Source: Alphaproteobacteria bacterium MarineAlpha12_Bin1 (GTDB lineage Bacteria; Pseudomonadota; Alphaproteobacteria; UBA6615). From it: 64,000 nucleotides of DNA. The stretch lies in assembly GCA_002937505.1 (NCBI GenBank), contig PTJY01000003.1:316060-380059 (forward strand), read 5' to 3'. Shown one piece after another: positions 48,320 to 57,716 of the stretch (the first letter of the stretch is position 1; each line of letters starts with the position of its first letter). Below the pieces are notes generated by a model. It was not told the DNA's origin, did not search any database, and saw only the letters and a program-made list of their open reading frames with translations. Made by a program: the position numbers and the translations under genes.

Positions 48320-49588
48320 TTGTTCGAAGAAAGAAACATTACGGGCAGTGTTTTCTGGCCATTTACTTTAGCCTTAGCAATAATGTTGCCAGTCAGCATG
48401 ATTGACTATCATGGACTAGTCCCTCTGGCTGCTGCTCTAGGAGTATTAGCCTTTATTAAAGAGCTAAGAAAAGGAATTAAGCTTACTATTTACTCGATTC
48501 AGCCTATTTTAATCTTTTCTGGTCTTTTATTAATAGGAGCCTTTTCATTAATATGGAGCTATAATGCAAGTGTTTCCCTTGATCGACTTTACCATCTTTT
48601 AGCTGTGTTTTTTATAGGTTGTATGGTTCTTGGGTCCGCACATCTGCAAATATCTAGATCAGCCAACTTGCGCACATCGTCTATTGCCTACCTTATAGGG
48701 ATCTTCCCTTGTCTACTATTTGTTTTATTGGAAGCCATTATTGGGAATTCAAGTTTTAATATCTCCAGCTTTTTAGATATTACTCTCTCTCTTTCAAACC
48801 CAACAGTAACCATAATTGCAGTTTTTGCGCTTCCTGGATGCCTATTGTTATGGAAAGGGATAGGGCCTAAATCAGCTATAATAGTTTTCATTACTAGTTG
48901 TATAGTAATCTTTTCTTCTAATAGCCTAGCTGCCAATATTGGTCTTATTGTGGGTTCTCTGGTGACAATAATTATTCTCTTAGGAGGTAAGAAAGCTTTT
49001 GATTTTACATCAATTTCAATGATTTTGATTGTACTTTTTTTACCTATCACAAGATTAATTCATGATTCTCCATTCTCATTTTTGCGCAAATTATTAGAAA
49101 ATACAGGTATTTCTATTCCTCCATCTGCTCTCCATAGAACATATATATATGACTTCGTCCTAGATAAAATTATCGATAACCCATTTGTTGGCTGGGGATT
49201 AGGCGTATCGCGGTACTTGCCCGGAAGTCAAAATAAAATCTTAGACCTGAATCGTGAGCTGATCCCCCTTCATCCTCATAACGGCGTTCTTGAAGTATGG
49301 GTTGAGTTAGGTGTTATAGGCGCATTAGGTCTTTCTTTAGTTATTTGGATACTGATGAGAGGAATCAAGAACAGAGTTCAGGACAGAGCATCAGCAGCCG
49401 TATTAGCCGGAGCTTCTACTGGATATATGACAATTGGACTAGCATCTTACAGTATTTGGTCCAGCTGGTGGATGACCACTGGAATATTAGCTGCTAGCCT
49501 ATGCACTACCTTATTTGCGCATCGGAAAGTTCCAAATACTGGTTCGTTTTCTTCCGAAGATATTAGCAATATATTCAAAAAAAACTAA
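48320..49588 (+). CDS. O-antigen ligase family protein
   Basis: A 422-residue polytopic protein with about ten membrane helices. NPFVGWGLGVSRY followed by HPHNGVLEVWVELGVIGALGL is the Wzy_C/O-antigen ligase signature; the H in HPHN is the likely catalytic residue. In an ABC-dependent system with no Wzy elsewhere, ligation of the polymer to lipid A-core is the best role; a polymerase role is possible. TTG 48320 gives a normal first helix; ATG 48381 would remove part of it. Last 78 bases overlap the opposite GT2 gene. Confidence 0.85.
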   Translation: MFEERNITGSVFWPFTLALAIMLPVSMIDYHGLVPLAAALGVLAFIKELRKGIKLTIYSIQPILIFSGLLLIGAFSLIWSYNASVSLDRLYHLLAVFFIGCMVLGSAHLQISRSANLRTSSIAYLIGIFPCLLFVLLEAIIGNSSFNISSFLDITLSLSNPTVTIIAVFALPGCLLLWKGIGPKSAIIVFITSCIVIFSSNSLAANIGLIVGSLVTIIILLGGKKAFDFTSISMILIVLFLPITRLIHDSPFSFLRKLLENTGISIPPSALHRTYIYDFVLDKIIDNPFVGWGLGVSRYLPGSQNKILDLNRELIPLHPHNGVLEVWVELGVIGALGLSLVIWILMRGIKNRVQDRASAAVLAGASTGYMTIGLASYSIWSSWWMTTGILAASLCTTLFAHRKVPNTGSFSSEDISNIFKKN

Positions 49589-50494
49589 CTTCAGTGCTTT
49601 TAACAAGAAGCGTATTAATATTCCCAGTTTAATAAGCATTACAATAAAAGAATTCAAACTTGAAAAGTTCTTATTAAAGTAAATCATAAACCCTCGTGCT
49701 TTGTTCCACTCTATAAATATTTGAGAAGCACGGCTTGTACTTAAAGCATGTGTTACTCTTACGCTAGGAACGTAAAAAATTTCTCCTTTATTACGACGAA
49801 ACCTATGACAAAAATCAATGTCCTCTACATGAATAAAAAACTCTTCGTCCATTCCATTTAGAGACCAGTAATCGGCAGTCGGAAGAATCATACAAGCCCC
49901 GCTAATAGTCAGAACTTTCTCAGTATCAACGGCAATAGGATTCGAGTTAAAATTAAGCGCGTTTAATTTTGGTAACAAACGAAAAACCCAATCTGGGGAA
50001 AAAACAGTAATGAATGCAGTAAGCGGCGTTAAAGCTCTTCTTCTACTTCCACTTTGCTCTTTCCCATCAGAACCAACTAGTCGACAACCTAGCATCCATG
50101 GGCGAATCTTTTTTCGCCCAATATTTATAAGTTTTACAAGTGTTTCCGAAGCCATAATGCAGTCGGGGTTAAATAGCATTAGACATGATCCTCTAGCTGA
50201 CTTCGCACCAAGGTTACAACCAGCTGAAAAGCCAATGTTTCCGTGACCAGATAAAACTTTTACTCGCTCATCTTTACTTTCGATAGTTTCTAGCCGTTCT
50301 AAATCTTCGACAGGATTACCATTGTTTACAATAATAAGGTCGGCTAAAGCATCTTGAGACAAAACACTTTCTATAGATCTGAATAGTATAGGCCCTGTAT
50401 TATAAGTTACCAATACTACACTCACTGTTATATCTAGATAAGAAGAGGCAGTGTCAGACAACCCCGCTTTGTCACTCATTTTACCTGCTTCCAT
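49511..50494 (-). CDS. GT2 glycosyltransferase (rhamnosyltransferase-like)
   Basis: A 327-residue GT2 enzyme: VVLVTYNTGPILFRSIESVL, then MLFNPDCIM (DxD-like), SGACMILPTADYW and VEDIDFCHRFRRN, the WbbL-like pattern. One or two hydrophobic segments near the end suggest membrane attachment. It likely uses dTDP-rhamnose, since the complete rml set is in this region. Its C-terminal end overlaps the convergent ligase gene by 78 bases. Confidence 0.85.
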   Translation of the reverse strand: MEAGKMSDKAGLSDTASSYLDITVSVVLVTYNTGPILFRSIESVLSQDALADLIIVNNGNPVEDLERLETIESKDERVKVLSGHGNIGFSAGCNLGAKSARGSCLMLFNPDCIMASETLVKLINIGRKKIRPWMLGCRLVGSDGKEQSGSRRRALTPLTAFITVFSPDWVFRLLPKLNALNFNSNPIAVDTEKVLTISGACMILPTADYWSLNGMDEEFFIHVEDIDFCHRFRRNKGEIFYVPSVRVTHALSTSRASQIFIEWNKARGFMIYFNKNFSSLNSFIVMLIKLGILIRFLLKALKLVFFEYIANIFGRKRTSIWNFPMRK

Positions 50495-50615
50495 TTGATT
50501 AATCTTAAACTGGTTATAGATGAAACTAACACAAAATTTGAAATAATTTTTGTATGCGCTTTTAATTAGTAGCCGTGGCTAATAATCAATAATTTTTTAT
50601 CATAAAATATTAAAA

Positions 50616-51179
50616 TTATTCTATATATTTAAAATATGAGGGTAGGTCAGAAAACTTGGGCAGGTTGAGATCTTTGCTGGAGAGAAGTGCCTTCTCTTTA
50701 GACACCGGCCATTTTATACCAATGGATTCATCATCCCAGACAATTCCTTTGTCGTGATCAGGTGAATAATAATTACTTACTTTGTAAATAACTTCAGTAT
50801 TTGGTTCCAATGTACAAAGGCCATGTGCAAATCCTGCCGGCACTAATATTTGATTCCAATTATGGGTATCAATTACGGCAGATACATATTGTCCATAAGT
50901 AGCTGAGCCAACTCTCAGGTCCACAGCAACATCAAATATTGCTCCAGCGACAACTCGTACTAACTTATCTTGTTGAAAAGGAGGAATTTGAAAATGCAAA
51001 CCTCTGACAGTCCCCTTTAAAACAGAAAATGCATGATTATCCTGATTAAAATTTATGTTTATACCAGCCTCAGATAAATCTTTCTGGTTGTAGGTTTCAG
51101 AAAAAAACCCCCTATCATCTTCGTGCTTAATAATCTTAATAACGATAACTTCCGGTATAGCTAAACGTTCAATTTCCAT
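50616..51179 (-). CDS. rmlC: dTDP-4-dehydrorhamnose 3,5-epimerase
   Basis: Third step of dTDP-L-rhamnose synthesis. HEDDRGFFSETYN binds the nucleotide, TVRGLHFQ carries the catalytic H, and DVAVDLRVGS and FAHGLCTLEPNTEV follow. 187 residues. It is separated from rmlB-D-A by about 9 kb of exporter and transferase genes, on the same strand as them. Confidence 0.95.
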   Translation of the reverse strand: MEIERLAIPEVIVIKIIKHEDDRGFFSETYNQKDLSEAGININFNQDNHAFSVLKGTVRGLHFQIPPFQQDKLVRVVAGAIFDVAVDLRVGSATYGQYVSAVIDTHNWNQILVPAGFAHGLCTLEPNTEVIYKVSNYYSPDHDKGIVWDDESIGIKWPVSKEKALLSSKDLNLPKFSDLPSYFKYIE

Positions 51180-51290
51180 GGCCCACCAGCCTTATCTAAA
51201 CAATGAAAAATAGATTAAGGACAATAATTATTTAATTTATCTCTAATTCATTTATTCATTATTATAAAAAAATTTAACTCTTACCTATTA

Positions 51291-52289
51291 TTATACATTT
51301 CCTATTTTAGTAGAAACATCAAACTCCCTAAAAATAGGCGAGAATGGTTTAAAGTTAATTATTTTAAGAAAACACCACCAGGGAACAGTCCTTTGCGACT
51401 GTATTGAGCGTCGTATAGACCAAAAATAAGCTATTCCTTTAAAACCATCGAAAAGACCTCGTAGAGCAGATAACCCGACTTTGTTTTTTGAAGCAAAAAT
51501 TACTAAAGCGCCTAATGCTAAAACGTGAATAGGAATTAGAAATATTAATAGAGGTCCAGGTACATTTTTAGAAAAAGTCCAAATAATATTTCGAGTACTA
51601 TGATAGGCTGTAAAAGAGCTATGTCTTCCTGTAATTGCCGATCCAACATGCCTTACAAAAGAATCTGACACCAGCAGGCATTTGCCTCCTCGTAACCTCA
51701 TCCGAAAACCTAGATCTACGTCTTCAATATAGCAAAAAAAATGTTCATCGAATCCACCCACTTCTTCAAAGATATCTTTTCTATAAAGGGCGGCAGCAGA
51801 ACACGCTGAGAAAACTTCACCACTAGAGGGCAACTCATCAATTGATCGTCCATGCCCCCCACGCCAGACTAGACCGCTTAAGTGATAAACATCTCCAGCA
51901 CCATCCAATCTGGATGGATCTTTATCGCTTATTAGAACGGAAGCAAATGAAATATAACTAGGATGGCTTACAGATGCAGAAACAAGTTTTTGTAGCCAAT
52001 CTGGATCTGGGATAGCGTCAGGGTTAAGAGTAGCAATCCAGGTTGATTCTGTGTTTCTGACTGCAATATTATTTGCCGCTGCAAAACCCAAGTTTTCATC
52101 GTTTTTTATAATTTTATAATTACTTGGAAGATTTCCTAATTTACTCAGTGAATCATCTTTAGAGGCATTATCAACAATAATAACCTCATAATTTTCATAA
52201 GTCTGAAGCCTCAACGCAGAAATGCACCTATTGAGATGATCCCTTGCATTATAATTGACGACTATTACGCAGACATCTGGAGAGTCCAT
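51291..52289 (-). CDS. GT2 glycosyltransferase
   Basis: A 332-residue GT2: VIVVNYNARDHLNRCIS, VIIVDNASKDDS, LNPDAIPDPDWLQ and FFCYIEDVDLGFRMRLRGG. A C-terminal hydrophobic span (LLIFLIPIHVLALGALVIFA) suggests a membrane anchor. I start at ATG 52289 (MDSPDVCV) because the frame upstream does not resemble the family. Similar in type to the enzyme at 49511; together they may build a rhamnose-containing repeat. Confidence 0.85.
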   Translation of the reverse strand: MDSPDVCVIVVNYNARDHLNRCISALRLQTYENYEVIIVDNASKDDSLSKLGNLPSNYKIIKNDENLGFAAANNIAVRNTESTWIATLNPDAIPDPDWLQKLVSASVSHPSYISFASVLISDKDPSRLDGAGDVYHLSGLVWRGGHGRSIDELPSSGEVFSACSAAALYRKDIFEEVGGFDEHFFCYIEDVDLGFRMRLRGGKCLLVSDSFVRHVGSAITGRHSSFTAYHSTRNIIWTFSKNVPGPLLIFLIPIHVLALGALVIFASKNKVGLSALRGLFDGFKGIAYFWSIRRSIQSQRTVPWWCFLKIINFKPFSPIFREFDVSTKIGNV

Positions 52290-52519
52290 ATCTCTATTTG
52301 CCACACAGCAGACTCTCCTACAAGTAACTAATAAAAAAATCAGAGAAAAACTTTTGTGAATTATAAAAATTTTTTTCATGTCAAGATGATCACATAGCTA
52401 AATAATAAAACTGAAACTTATGCCTCAATTAATTAAATTAGTTTTAAATATCATTTAGTAAATTTTTGTAAATCCAAACATCCCTGTAGTTATGAGTGGC
52501 CTAAAAAGTAGAATTGCAG

Positions 52520-52546
52520 AAAAAAAAAGGAGGGAAAATTCCCTCC
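52520..52546 (-). terminator. Rho-independent terminator of the solute-binding protein gene
   Basis: On the minus strand AGGAGGGAATTTTCCCTCCT forms a G+C-rich stem (GGAGGG/CCCTCC, extendable by AA/TT) followed directly by nine T. It lies 33 bases after the stop of the gene at 52579. The clearest terminator in the window. Confidence 0.9.
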
Positions 52547-52578
52547 TATAGTAACTACTTAAAACTAAACTATTATAA

Positions 52579-54171
52579 TTATTCTTCTATCCAAACTCCT
52601 CTCCAATCGGTATTTAAGACCAATGAAGGAGCAATTTTATACCCTTTGACTCTTTTATCGAGGGCTATTGTACGATTCATAAAGGACATAGGTATTGTCC
52701 AAGCTAGATCGGTAGTGTGCTTAATAAACTCATGTATTAAAGCTTTTCTCTTTTGAGGGTCAGGTTCTTTCTTTTGGGCCTCATAAAGATCATCCAGCTT
52801 TCGGTCTGTATAACCAGAATAGTTCTGTGGATTTCTGTCCTTAGATACATGTTTTGCAAGTAAAACCGTTGGGTCAGGGAGAAATCCACTGACGAAATCA
52901 ATAGTAACATCAAAAGCCCCTGACCTTCTCATTTTGACCCACTTTGGCGTGGGACTAGATATCTGTTCTACAGTAACACCACATTTTTTCCATTGATCAA
53001 TCAAAAATATAGCAATTTGTTCATAGGGATGCGCCACAGCACGATTACTATATTTAAACTTTAAGTTTTGATGACCGGCTTCTTTCAAAAGAGCCCTTGC
53101 TTTTGCCCTATTAGCAGCCATGTCACGACCGAATCCTGTTAACTTTTCAAGTTCATTACTTGGTAAAGCAAACTCGCTTCCAGGCATCAGGGCAGCTGCC
53201 GGCTGTGGAGCTGTCCAAGTTAACCTAGCGAGTGTTGGTAAACCTTTATATCTATCAACACAAAGTGTAAGTGCATGTCTTACCCTTTTGTCCTTAAAGG
53301 GCTCAAATTTTGTATTCAAAGATATCATTATAAAAGAGAGCATTGGCATGGTCTGAAAAGCAACCTTATCTCCCATCTTTTCTTTAAGCACCTTAACCAC
53401 AGGTGGAACGGCTGCCCTCCATTCGGCCATTATCTGCCCACCCAACATAGGGTTAACGATTTTTTTTATAGCAAAGCCAACTGTCCCATCAAGATAGTTA
53501 TCATCAAAATGATAGCCTTCATATCTTTTGGCTACCCACTTCTTTCCTTGGATGTGTTCTACAAAACGAAATGGGCCTGTTCCATTAATATTCTCGGCAT
53601 GCCATCTGGGTCCTTTGGCAATATCTTTAGCCGAATATATAGAATTCCAAGGAGACCCAAACCCCGTAAGTAGAGCTCCATCAACGCTCTTAAGTTTAAA
53701 CACAACTGTAAAATCATCTGGTGTTTCTATGCTTCCAATACTGCTAAAAAGGTTTTTACGTGCTGACCGAACACCTTCAGGAGGATTATATAAACGGTCA
53801 TAGGTTGCCTTCACATCTTTTGCTGTAAGGGGCGTCCCATCATGAAATTTGATACCTTTCCTAATCTTGAATGTATAAGTAAGACCATCTTTAGAGACAT
53901 TCCAACTTTCTGCTACATCACCCTTTAGTTCAGGAAAATTATCCCAGTTGAAAGTCACCAGTGTTGAATAGTGCTGAGGGATATAATGCATTACACCATA
54001 TGCGTTAGCACCATGCGCATCATAGGATTCGATTTTAGACTTTACGCCATAGGTAAGCGTTCCACCTTTTGAACCAGCACTGGCTTCCATATTCAACAGA
54101 ATACTTGAAACTAAAAACAAAGACGCCAAACCAGCCAAAAGACACTTAAATAAATTTTTTCGTTTAAACAT
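52579..54171 (-). CDS. ABC transporter substrate-binding protein, family 5 (peptide/nickel type)
   Basis: A 530-residue periplasmic protein. Signal peptide at residues 1-32 (basic start, LLAGLASLFLVSSILL core, ending at A-S-A). GTLTYGVKSKIESYDAHG near 36 and SWNVSKDGLTYTFKIRKGIKFHDGTPLTAKDV near 90 are the SBP_bac_5 signature. Ligand may be a peptide, sugar or other solute. No permease or ATPase genes flank it, so it is an orphan that must share a permease encoded elsewhere. Followed by a strong terminator. Confidence 0.9.
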   Translation of the reverse strand: MFKRKNLFKCLLAGLASLFLVSSILLNMEASAGSKGGTLTYGVKSKIESYDAHGANAYGVMHYIPQHYSTLVTFNWDNFPELKGDVAESWNVSKDGLTYTFKIRKGIKFHDGTPLTAKDVKATYDRLYNPPEGVRSARKNLFSSIGSIETPDDFTVVFKLKSVDGALLTGFGSPWNSIYSAKDIAKGPRWHAENINGTGPFRFVEHIQGKKWVAKRYEGYHFDDNYLDGTVGFAIKKIVNPMLGGQIMAEWRAAVPPVVKVLKEKMGDKVAFQTMPMLSFIMISLNTKFEPFKDKRVRHALTLCVDRYKGLPTLARLTWTAPQPAAALMPGSEFALPSNELEKLTGFGRDMAANRAKARALLKEAGHQNLKFKYSNRAVAHPYEQIAIFLIDQWKKCGVTVEQISSPTPKWVKMRRSGAFDVTIDFVSGFLPDPTVLLAKHVSKDRNPQNYSGYTDRKLDDLYEAQKKEPDPQKRKALIHEFIKHTTDLAWTIPMSFMNRTIALDKRVKGYKIAPSLVLNTDWRGVWIEE

Positions 54172-54247
54172 CTAATTCTCCCTTTGTTATTATAAATTTA
54201 CATTCTAACGAAAAACAGTGATTTAATTGTTTCTGGTAAAATCTAAT

Positions 54248-54262
54248 AACTAAAATTTAGTT
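54248..54262. repeat. Perfect 7-1-7 inverted repeat (AACTAAA/TTTAGTT)
   Basis: A 15-base palindrome between the reductase stop and the binding protein start, both on the minus strand. It could be an operator for the gene at 52579 or a weak terminator of the gene at 54290; AT-only stem. Confidence 0.35.
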
Positions 54263-54289
54263 TGAGAAATAATGTAGTTTTCTTATCAA

Positions 54290-55312
54290 TCAATTCTGAA
54301 TTAATTCTTTAACTAATTCGAATGTTTCTGGGCCAGGGGTAAGCTCTCCAGAGTGTATACGGTCGCTGATCTCAACTACTGCAGCATTAACCGCAGTGTC
54401 CAGACCAAGTTTTTTTCCTGTTTTTATTACCAAGCCATTTATTTCTTGTGCTTCACTCCTTCTGCCCTTGAGATGGTCTTGAAGTATACAATCACGAGCT
54501 GCAGGTCCCACATCAGCAATCATTTTATCAAAAAGAGTTTCAAGGAATCTGTTCGTGTCCTTCACATCATCTTCACTAAGACCAAATAATGGAACTGGTT
54601 TATGGCCCATGCCTTGAGATACATTTAGCGCCTCCCCAGTTACCCTCATTAAAACATCTCGCATCCCTTCAGTTTTCAACCCCTCCACTCCATTGAGGCC
54701 TGAAGTCGCCACCACTGCCATGGTTGTGTTTATTACGAGCTTTATCCATTTGGCAGAAATAATGTCGTCAATAAGAGATACGTTGCCAACATTTCTTAAA
54801 ACCTCTGCTGTTTTTTCTACACTTTCATCCCTGGAACCTTCTATAGGCCCCAAACCAAACCAGGTTTTTTCTCGGGGCGTATTTCTTTGTACAATTCCAG
54901 GAGTAAAAATTTCTGAAGAGCATTCCACCACGCAACCAATGGTGCGCTCTGCCCCAACTATATCCACTATATCCTCAACTGTCATAGAGTTTTGCATGCC
55001 AACTAATAACCCATCAGCACGTAAGTAAGGCTTAATCAACTCACACGACCATCTAGTATCATAGGCTTTGGTGTATAGGAGGACCATATCATACTGCACG
55101 TTATTAGAGGCTAACTCGCACAGGTGAAAGGCGGAAACTGGAACGTTCAACTCTTCATCCGGCAAACAGATGGTTAATCCATTTTGGCGCATAGCCTCAA
55201 TGTGATCTGGCCACTGATCAATAAGATCAACATCAAACCCTGCTTTCGCAATATCGGCTGCGGCACAACTACCATTGGCTCCTGTGCCCAAGATTCCAAT
55301 TTTCAGGTTCAC
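54290..55312 (-). CDS. Ketopantoate reductase family protein (ApbA/PanE)
   Basis: A 340-residue oxidoreductase. KIGILGTGANGSCAAADIA at the start binds NADP, and AKWIKLVINTTMAVVATSGLNG carries the catalytic lysine. I start at GTG 55312 because GGAGG sits 6 bases before it, and this places the Rossmann fold at the N-terminus; ATG 55369 would add an unrelated 19 residues. The family includes true PanE (pantothenate) and many catabolic relatives; genomic context with a CoA-transferase suggests the latter. Confidence 0.88.
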   Translation of the reverse strand: MNLKIGILGTGANGSCAAADIAKAGFDVDLIDQWPDHIEAMRQNGLTICLPDEELNVPVSAFHLCELASNNVQYDMVLLYTKAYDTRWSCELIKPYLRADGLLVGMQNSMTVEDIVDIVGAERTIGCVVECSSEIFTPGIVQRNTPREKTWFGLGPIEGSRDESVEKTAEVLRNVGNVSLIDDIISAKWIKLVINTTMAVVATSGLNGVEGLKTEGMRDVLMRVTGEALNVSQGMGHKPVPLFGLSEDDVKDTNRFLETLFDKMIADVGPAARDCILQDHLKGRRSEAQEINGLVIKTGKKLGLDTAVNAAVVEISDRIHSGELTPGPETFELVKELIQN

Positions 55313-55465
55313 GTATAGCCTCCAAGGCATAAGTCCCCTACATTGTGACGGATTTACAAATACTTTCAAGTCTAGTGATCATCTATTTTATGCCAGTTAA
55401 TTCGTTGCACAATTTACGATTGGGTCTATTAGGCCTATTATAAGTCTGTGTCTGGGAGAACAATA

Positions 55466-56710
55466 ATGAGAAAACAACAAAATCAGTCACCTAATACCGG
55501 CATAAAAAAAGGTGCCCTAGACGGCGTAAGGGTAGTAGATCTCAGCCAATTTGAAGCTGGTCCATCTTGTACTGAGACACTTGCATGGCTTGGGGCCGAA
55601 GTAATAAAAGTAGAAAACCCTAATGGAGGAGAACAAGGACGAACCCCCCCTACTCAGGGAGGAGATTCATATTACTTTCTATTATTTAACGCCAATAAGA
55701 AAAGCGTAACTTGTAATCTAAAATCGAAAATTGGCTGTGATCTTTTAGACAAACTAATAGAAACGGCTGATGTATTTGTTGAAAACTTTGGTCCAGGCGT
55801 CATTGAACGACTTGGGTACGGTTACGAAAAAGTTAAGGAAAAAAATCAATCTATTATTTACGCAAGTATTAAAGGGTTTGGCCAGGGTAGCCCTTATGAA
55901 AACTTTCTTGCTTTTGATATGATAGCGCAAGCTACTGGTGGAGTAATGAGTATTACTGGTGAGCCTGGGGGTAGACCTATTAAGCCAGGAACAACTATAG
56001 GTGATACTGGCACTGGTCTACATTGTGCTATAGGTATTCTTGCAGCTTTATATCAACGTTTTACCACTGGAGAAGGTCAATTAGTTGAAGTTGCGATGCA
56101 AGACGCGATGACAAATTTTTGTCGCGTTGCCTATGCCACCCAAGCAAATACGGGAAAAGCAGCTGAAAGACGAGGCAATCAGGTTATATTGGGTTCGGTT
56201 GCTCCAAGCGAAGCTTACCAATGCAAAGGAGACGGACCAAATGACTTTTGCTATATCTATTCGACAAGAGCACATAATCGTCATTGGGAAAGAATCGTCT
56301 CAGTTATTGGCCGTAAAGACATGTTGCAAGACCCCAGATTCGACTCACCAGAAAATAGGGCACTAAATATTGAGGCTGTAGATGAAGCTATCGGAAGCTG
56401 GGTTAAAAAGCATGACAAAATTGAGGTCATGCGTATTTTAGGAGAGGCGGGAGTAGCTGCTGGAGCCGTATTTGACACCATGGAATTACAGAATGATCCC
56501 AGCTTACGAGAAAGAGGAATTTTCACTACAATAAACCACCCGATTCACGGAAAGTTCACGATGCCAGCTTTTCCAATCAGATTATCCCACTCTAACGTTC
56601 CCATCCAGCCAGCTCCTTTACTAGGAGCAGATAATAAAGCTATTTATGGGGACATGCTGGGGTTTTCGGATGATGAAATCATGGAATTTTCTGAGGCAGG
56701 TTGTATATAG
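55466..56710 (+). CDS. CaiB/BaiF family CoA-transferase
   Basis: A 414-residue class III CoA-transferase. GVRVVDLSQFEAGPSC near residue 20, then VENPNGGEQGR, FVENFGPGVIERLGYGYE, and D151 in AFDMIAQATGG, the catalytic aspartate, and MSITGEPGGRPIKPG are typical. I choose ATG 55466 (after GGGAG) over GTG 55448. The acyl substrate is unknown. Divergent from the ketopantoate-reductase-like gene and 82 bases before the isomerase gene. Confidence 0.92.
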   Translation: MRKQQNQSPNTGIKKGALDGVRVVDLSQFEAGPSCTETLAWLGAEVIKVENPNGGEQGRTPPTQGGDSYYFLLFNANKKSVTCNLKSKIGCDLLDKLIETADVFVENFGPGVIERLGYGYEKVKEKNQSIIYASIKGFGQGSPYENFLAFDMIAQATGGVMSITGEPGGRPIKPGTTIGDTGTGLHCAIGILAALYQRFTTGEGQLVEVAMQDAMTNFCRVAYATQANTGKAAERRGNQVILGSVAPSEAYQCKGDGPNDFCYIYSTRAHNRHWERIVSVIGRKDMLQDPRFDSPENRALNIEAVDEAIGSWVKKHDKIEVMRILGEAGVAAGAVFDTMELQNDPSLRERGIFTTINHPIHGKFTMPAFPIRLSHSNVPIQPAPLLGADNKAIYGDMLGFSDDEIMEFSEAGCI

Positions 56711-56792
56711 AGATACTCCACAACTTTTCATAAGCGAAAAATACTTTTAAAGTGTTAAAATTGCCTAAAAAATTTTATAGATAGGATTAAAA

Positions 56793-57602
56793 ATGAAAAT
56801 AGGTTTTAGCGTTGCAACTTCAGACGTAAATACTCCTCAATTACCGGCCCAACAAGGTGAATTTACTAAAAGTTTGGACATTCTCTCTGAGTTTGGTTAC
56901 GACGGCGTAGAAGTGTCTATCAGACAACCAAAATCTCTAAACCTAGATGAACTTCGCAAAGACGTTGATTCAAGAGGATTAGAAGTTGCCTCTATTCACA
57001 CTGCTGCTATGGGGTTTCAAGATAAAGTTTGGCTTTGTCATTCGGATAAATCAATTCGCGACGAGGCCATGACCAGGCTTAAAGGGGCCCTAGATGCAGC
57101 TGCTTTTTTTGGGGTAGAAGTAATTATAGGATCTTTTAGAGGACAGTTACTTGATGGTGATGGAAGGAAAGAATCATTAGTGTGGATGTACGATGCTTTC
57201 AGAGAAGGAGCTGATTATGCTGAAAAAGTAGGGTCAAAAGTTTTATTTGAACCACAAACACGTTTCTACATCAATTTTGGACTTACCACACAAGACGGAG
57301 TTGAGTTTGCTAGAGAAATTGATAGTCCAGGAATGGGATTGATGCTGGACACTTTCCATATGAACATCGAAGATGTATCGTTTGCAGAAAGCATTTATGA
57401 TTCAAAAGAATACCTTAGATATCTTCAAATCAGCGATAGCAATAGACGTTACCCTGGCGGGGGACATATTCCTTACAGAGAAATAATTAGTGCGTTAAAA
57501 GCCATTAATTTCGAAGGTTATTTATCTCTTCAGTGTATTATGGAACCGGATTTCAGAACTGCGGCAAGACTGGGCATTAACCATCTTCGAAGTTTGCTAT
57601 AG
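56793..57602 (+). CDS. Sugar phosphate isomerase/epimerase (xylose isomerase-like TIM barrel)
   Basis: A 269-residue AP-endonuclease-2-type TIM barrel. YDGVEVSIRQP near residue 37, FEPQTRF, MLDTFHMNIED and QISDSNRRYPGGGHIPYREI carry the metal-binding Glu, His and Asp residues of the family. Members include hydroxypyruvate isomerase and inosose dehydratase; substrate not predictable. Followed by a probable terminator. Confidence 0.85.
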   Translation: MKIGFSVATSDVNTPQLPAQQGEFTKSLDILSEFGYDGVEVSIRQPKSLNLDELRKDVDSRGLEVASIHTAAMGFQDKVWLCHSDKSIRDEAMTRLKGALDAAAFFGVEVIIGSFRGQLLDGDGRKESLVWMYDAFREGADYAEKVGSKVLFEPQTRFYINFGLTTQDGVEFAREIDSPGMGLMLDTFHMNIEDVSFAESIYDSKEYLRYLQISDSNRRYPGGGHIPYREIISALKAINFEGYLSLQCIMEPDFRTAARLGINHLRSLL

Positions 57603-57648
57603 ACTAAAATTTGTTTGGATCCTCTCTATGTCGTTGTATTCTATATAA

Positions 57649-57680
57649 AAAACCCCAAGCGATTTCACAGCTTGGTTTAT
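57649..57680 (+). terminator. Weak candidate terminator after the isomerase gene
   Basis: CCAAGC (57655-57660) pairs with GCTTGG (57670-57675) across a 9-base loop, with AAA/TTT flanking pairs and a short T run (TTTAT). It sits about 50 bases after the gene at 56793. The A run on its left side also makes it bidirectional-looking. Confidence 0.45.
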
Positions 57681-57716
57681 AGAATTAATGATGACTAAAT
57701 GTAGTCTGACCTAATT

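Noticed and set aside
53275-53673. Plus-strand 132-residue frame opposite the family 5 binding protein
   Set aside because: Antisense to a well supported gene; no motif or ribosome site.
54693-55028. Plus-strand 111-residue frame opposite the ketopantoate-reductase-like gene
   Set aside because: Antisense shadow; the other strand has full family motifs.
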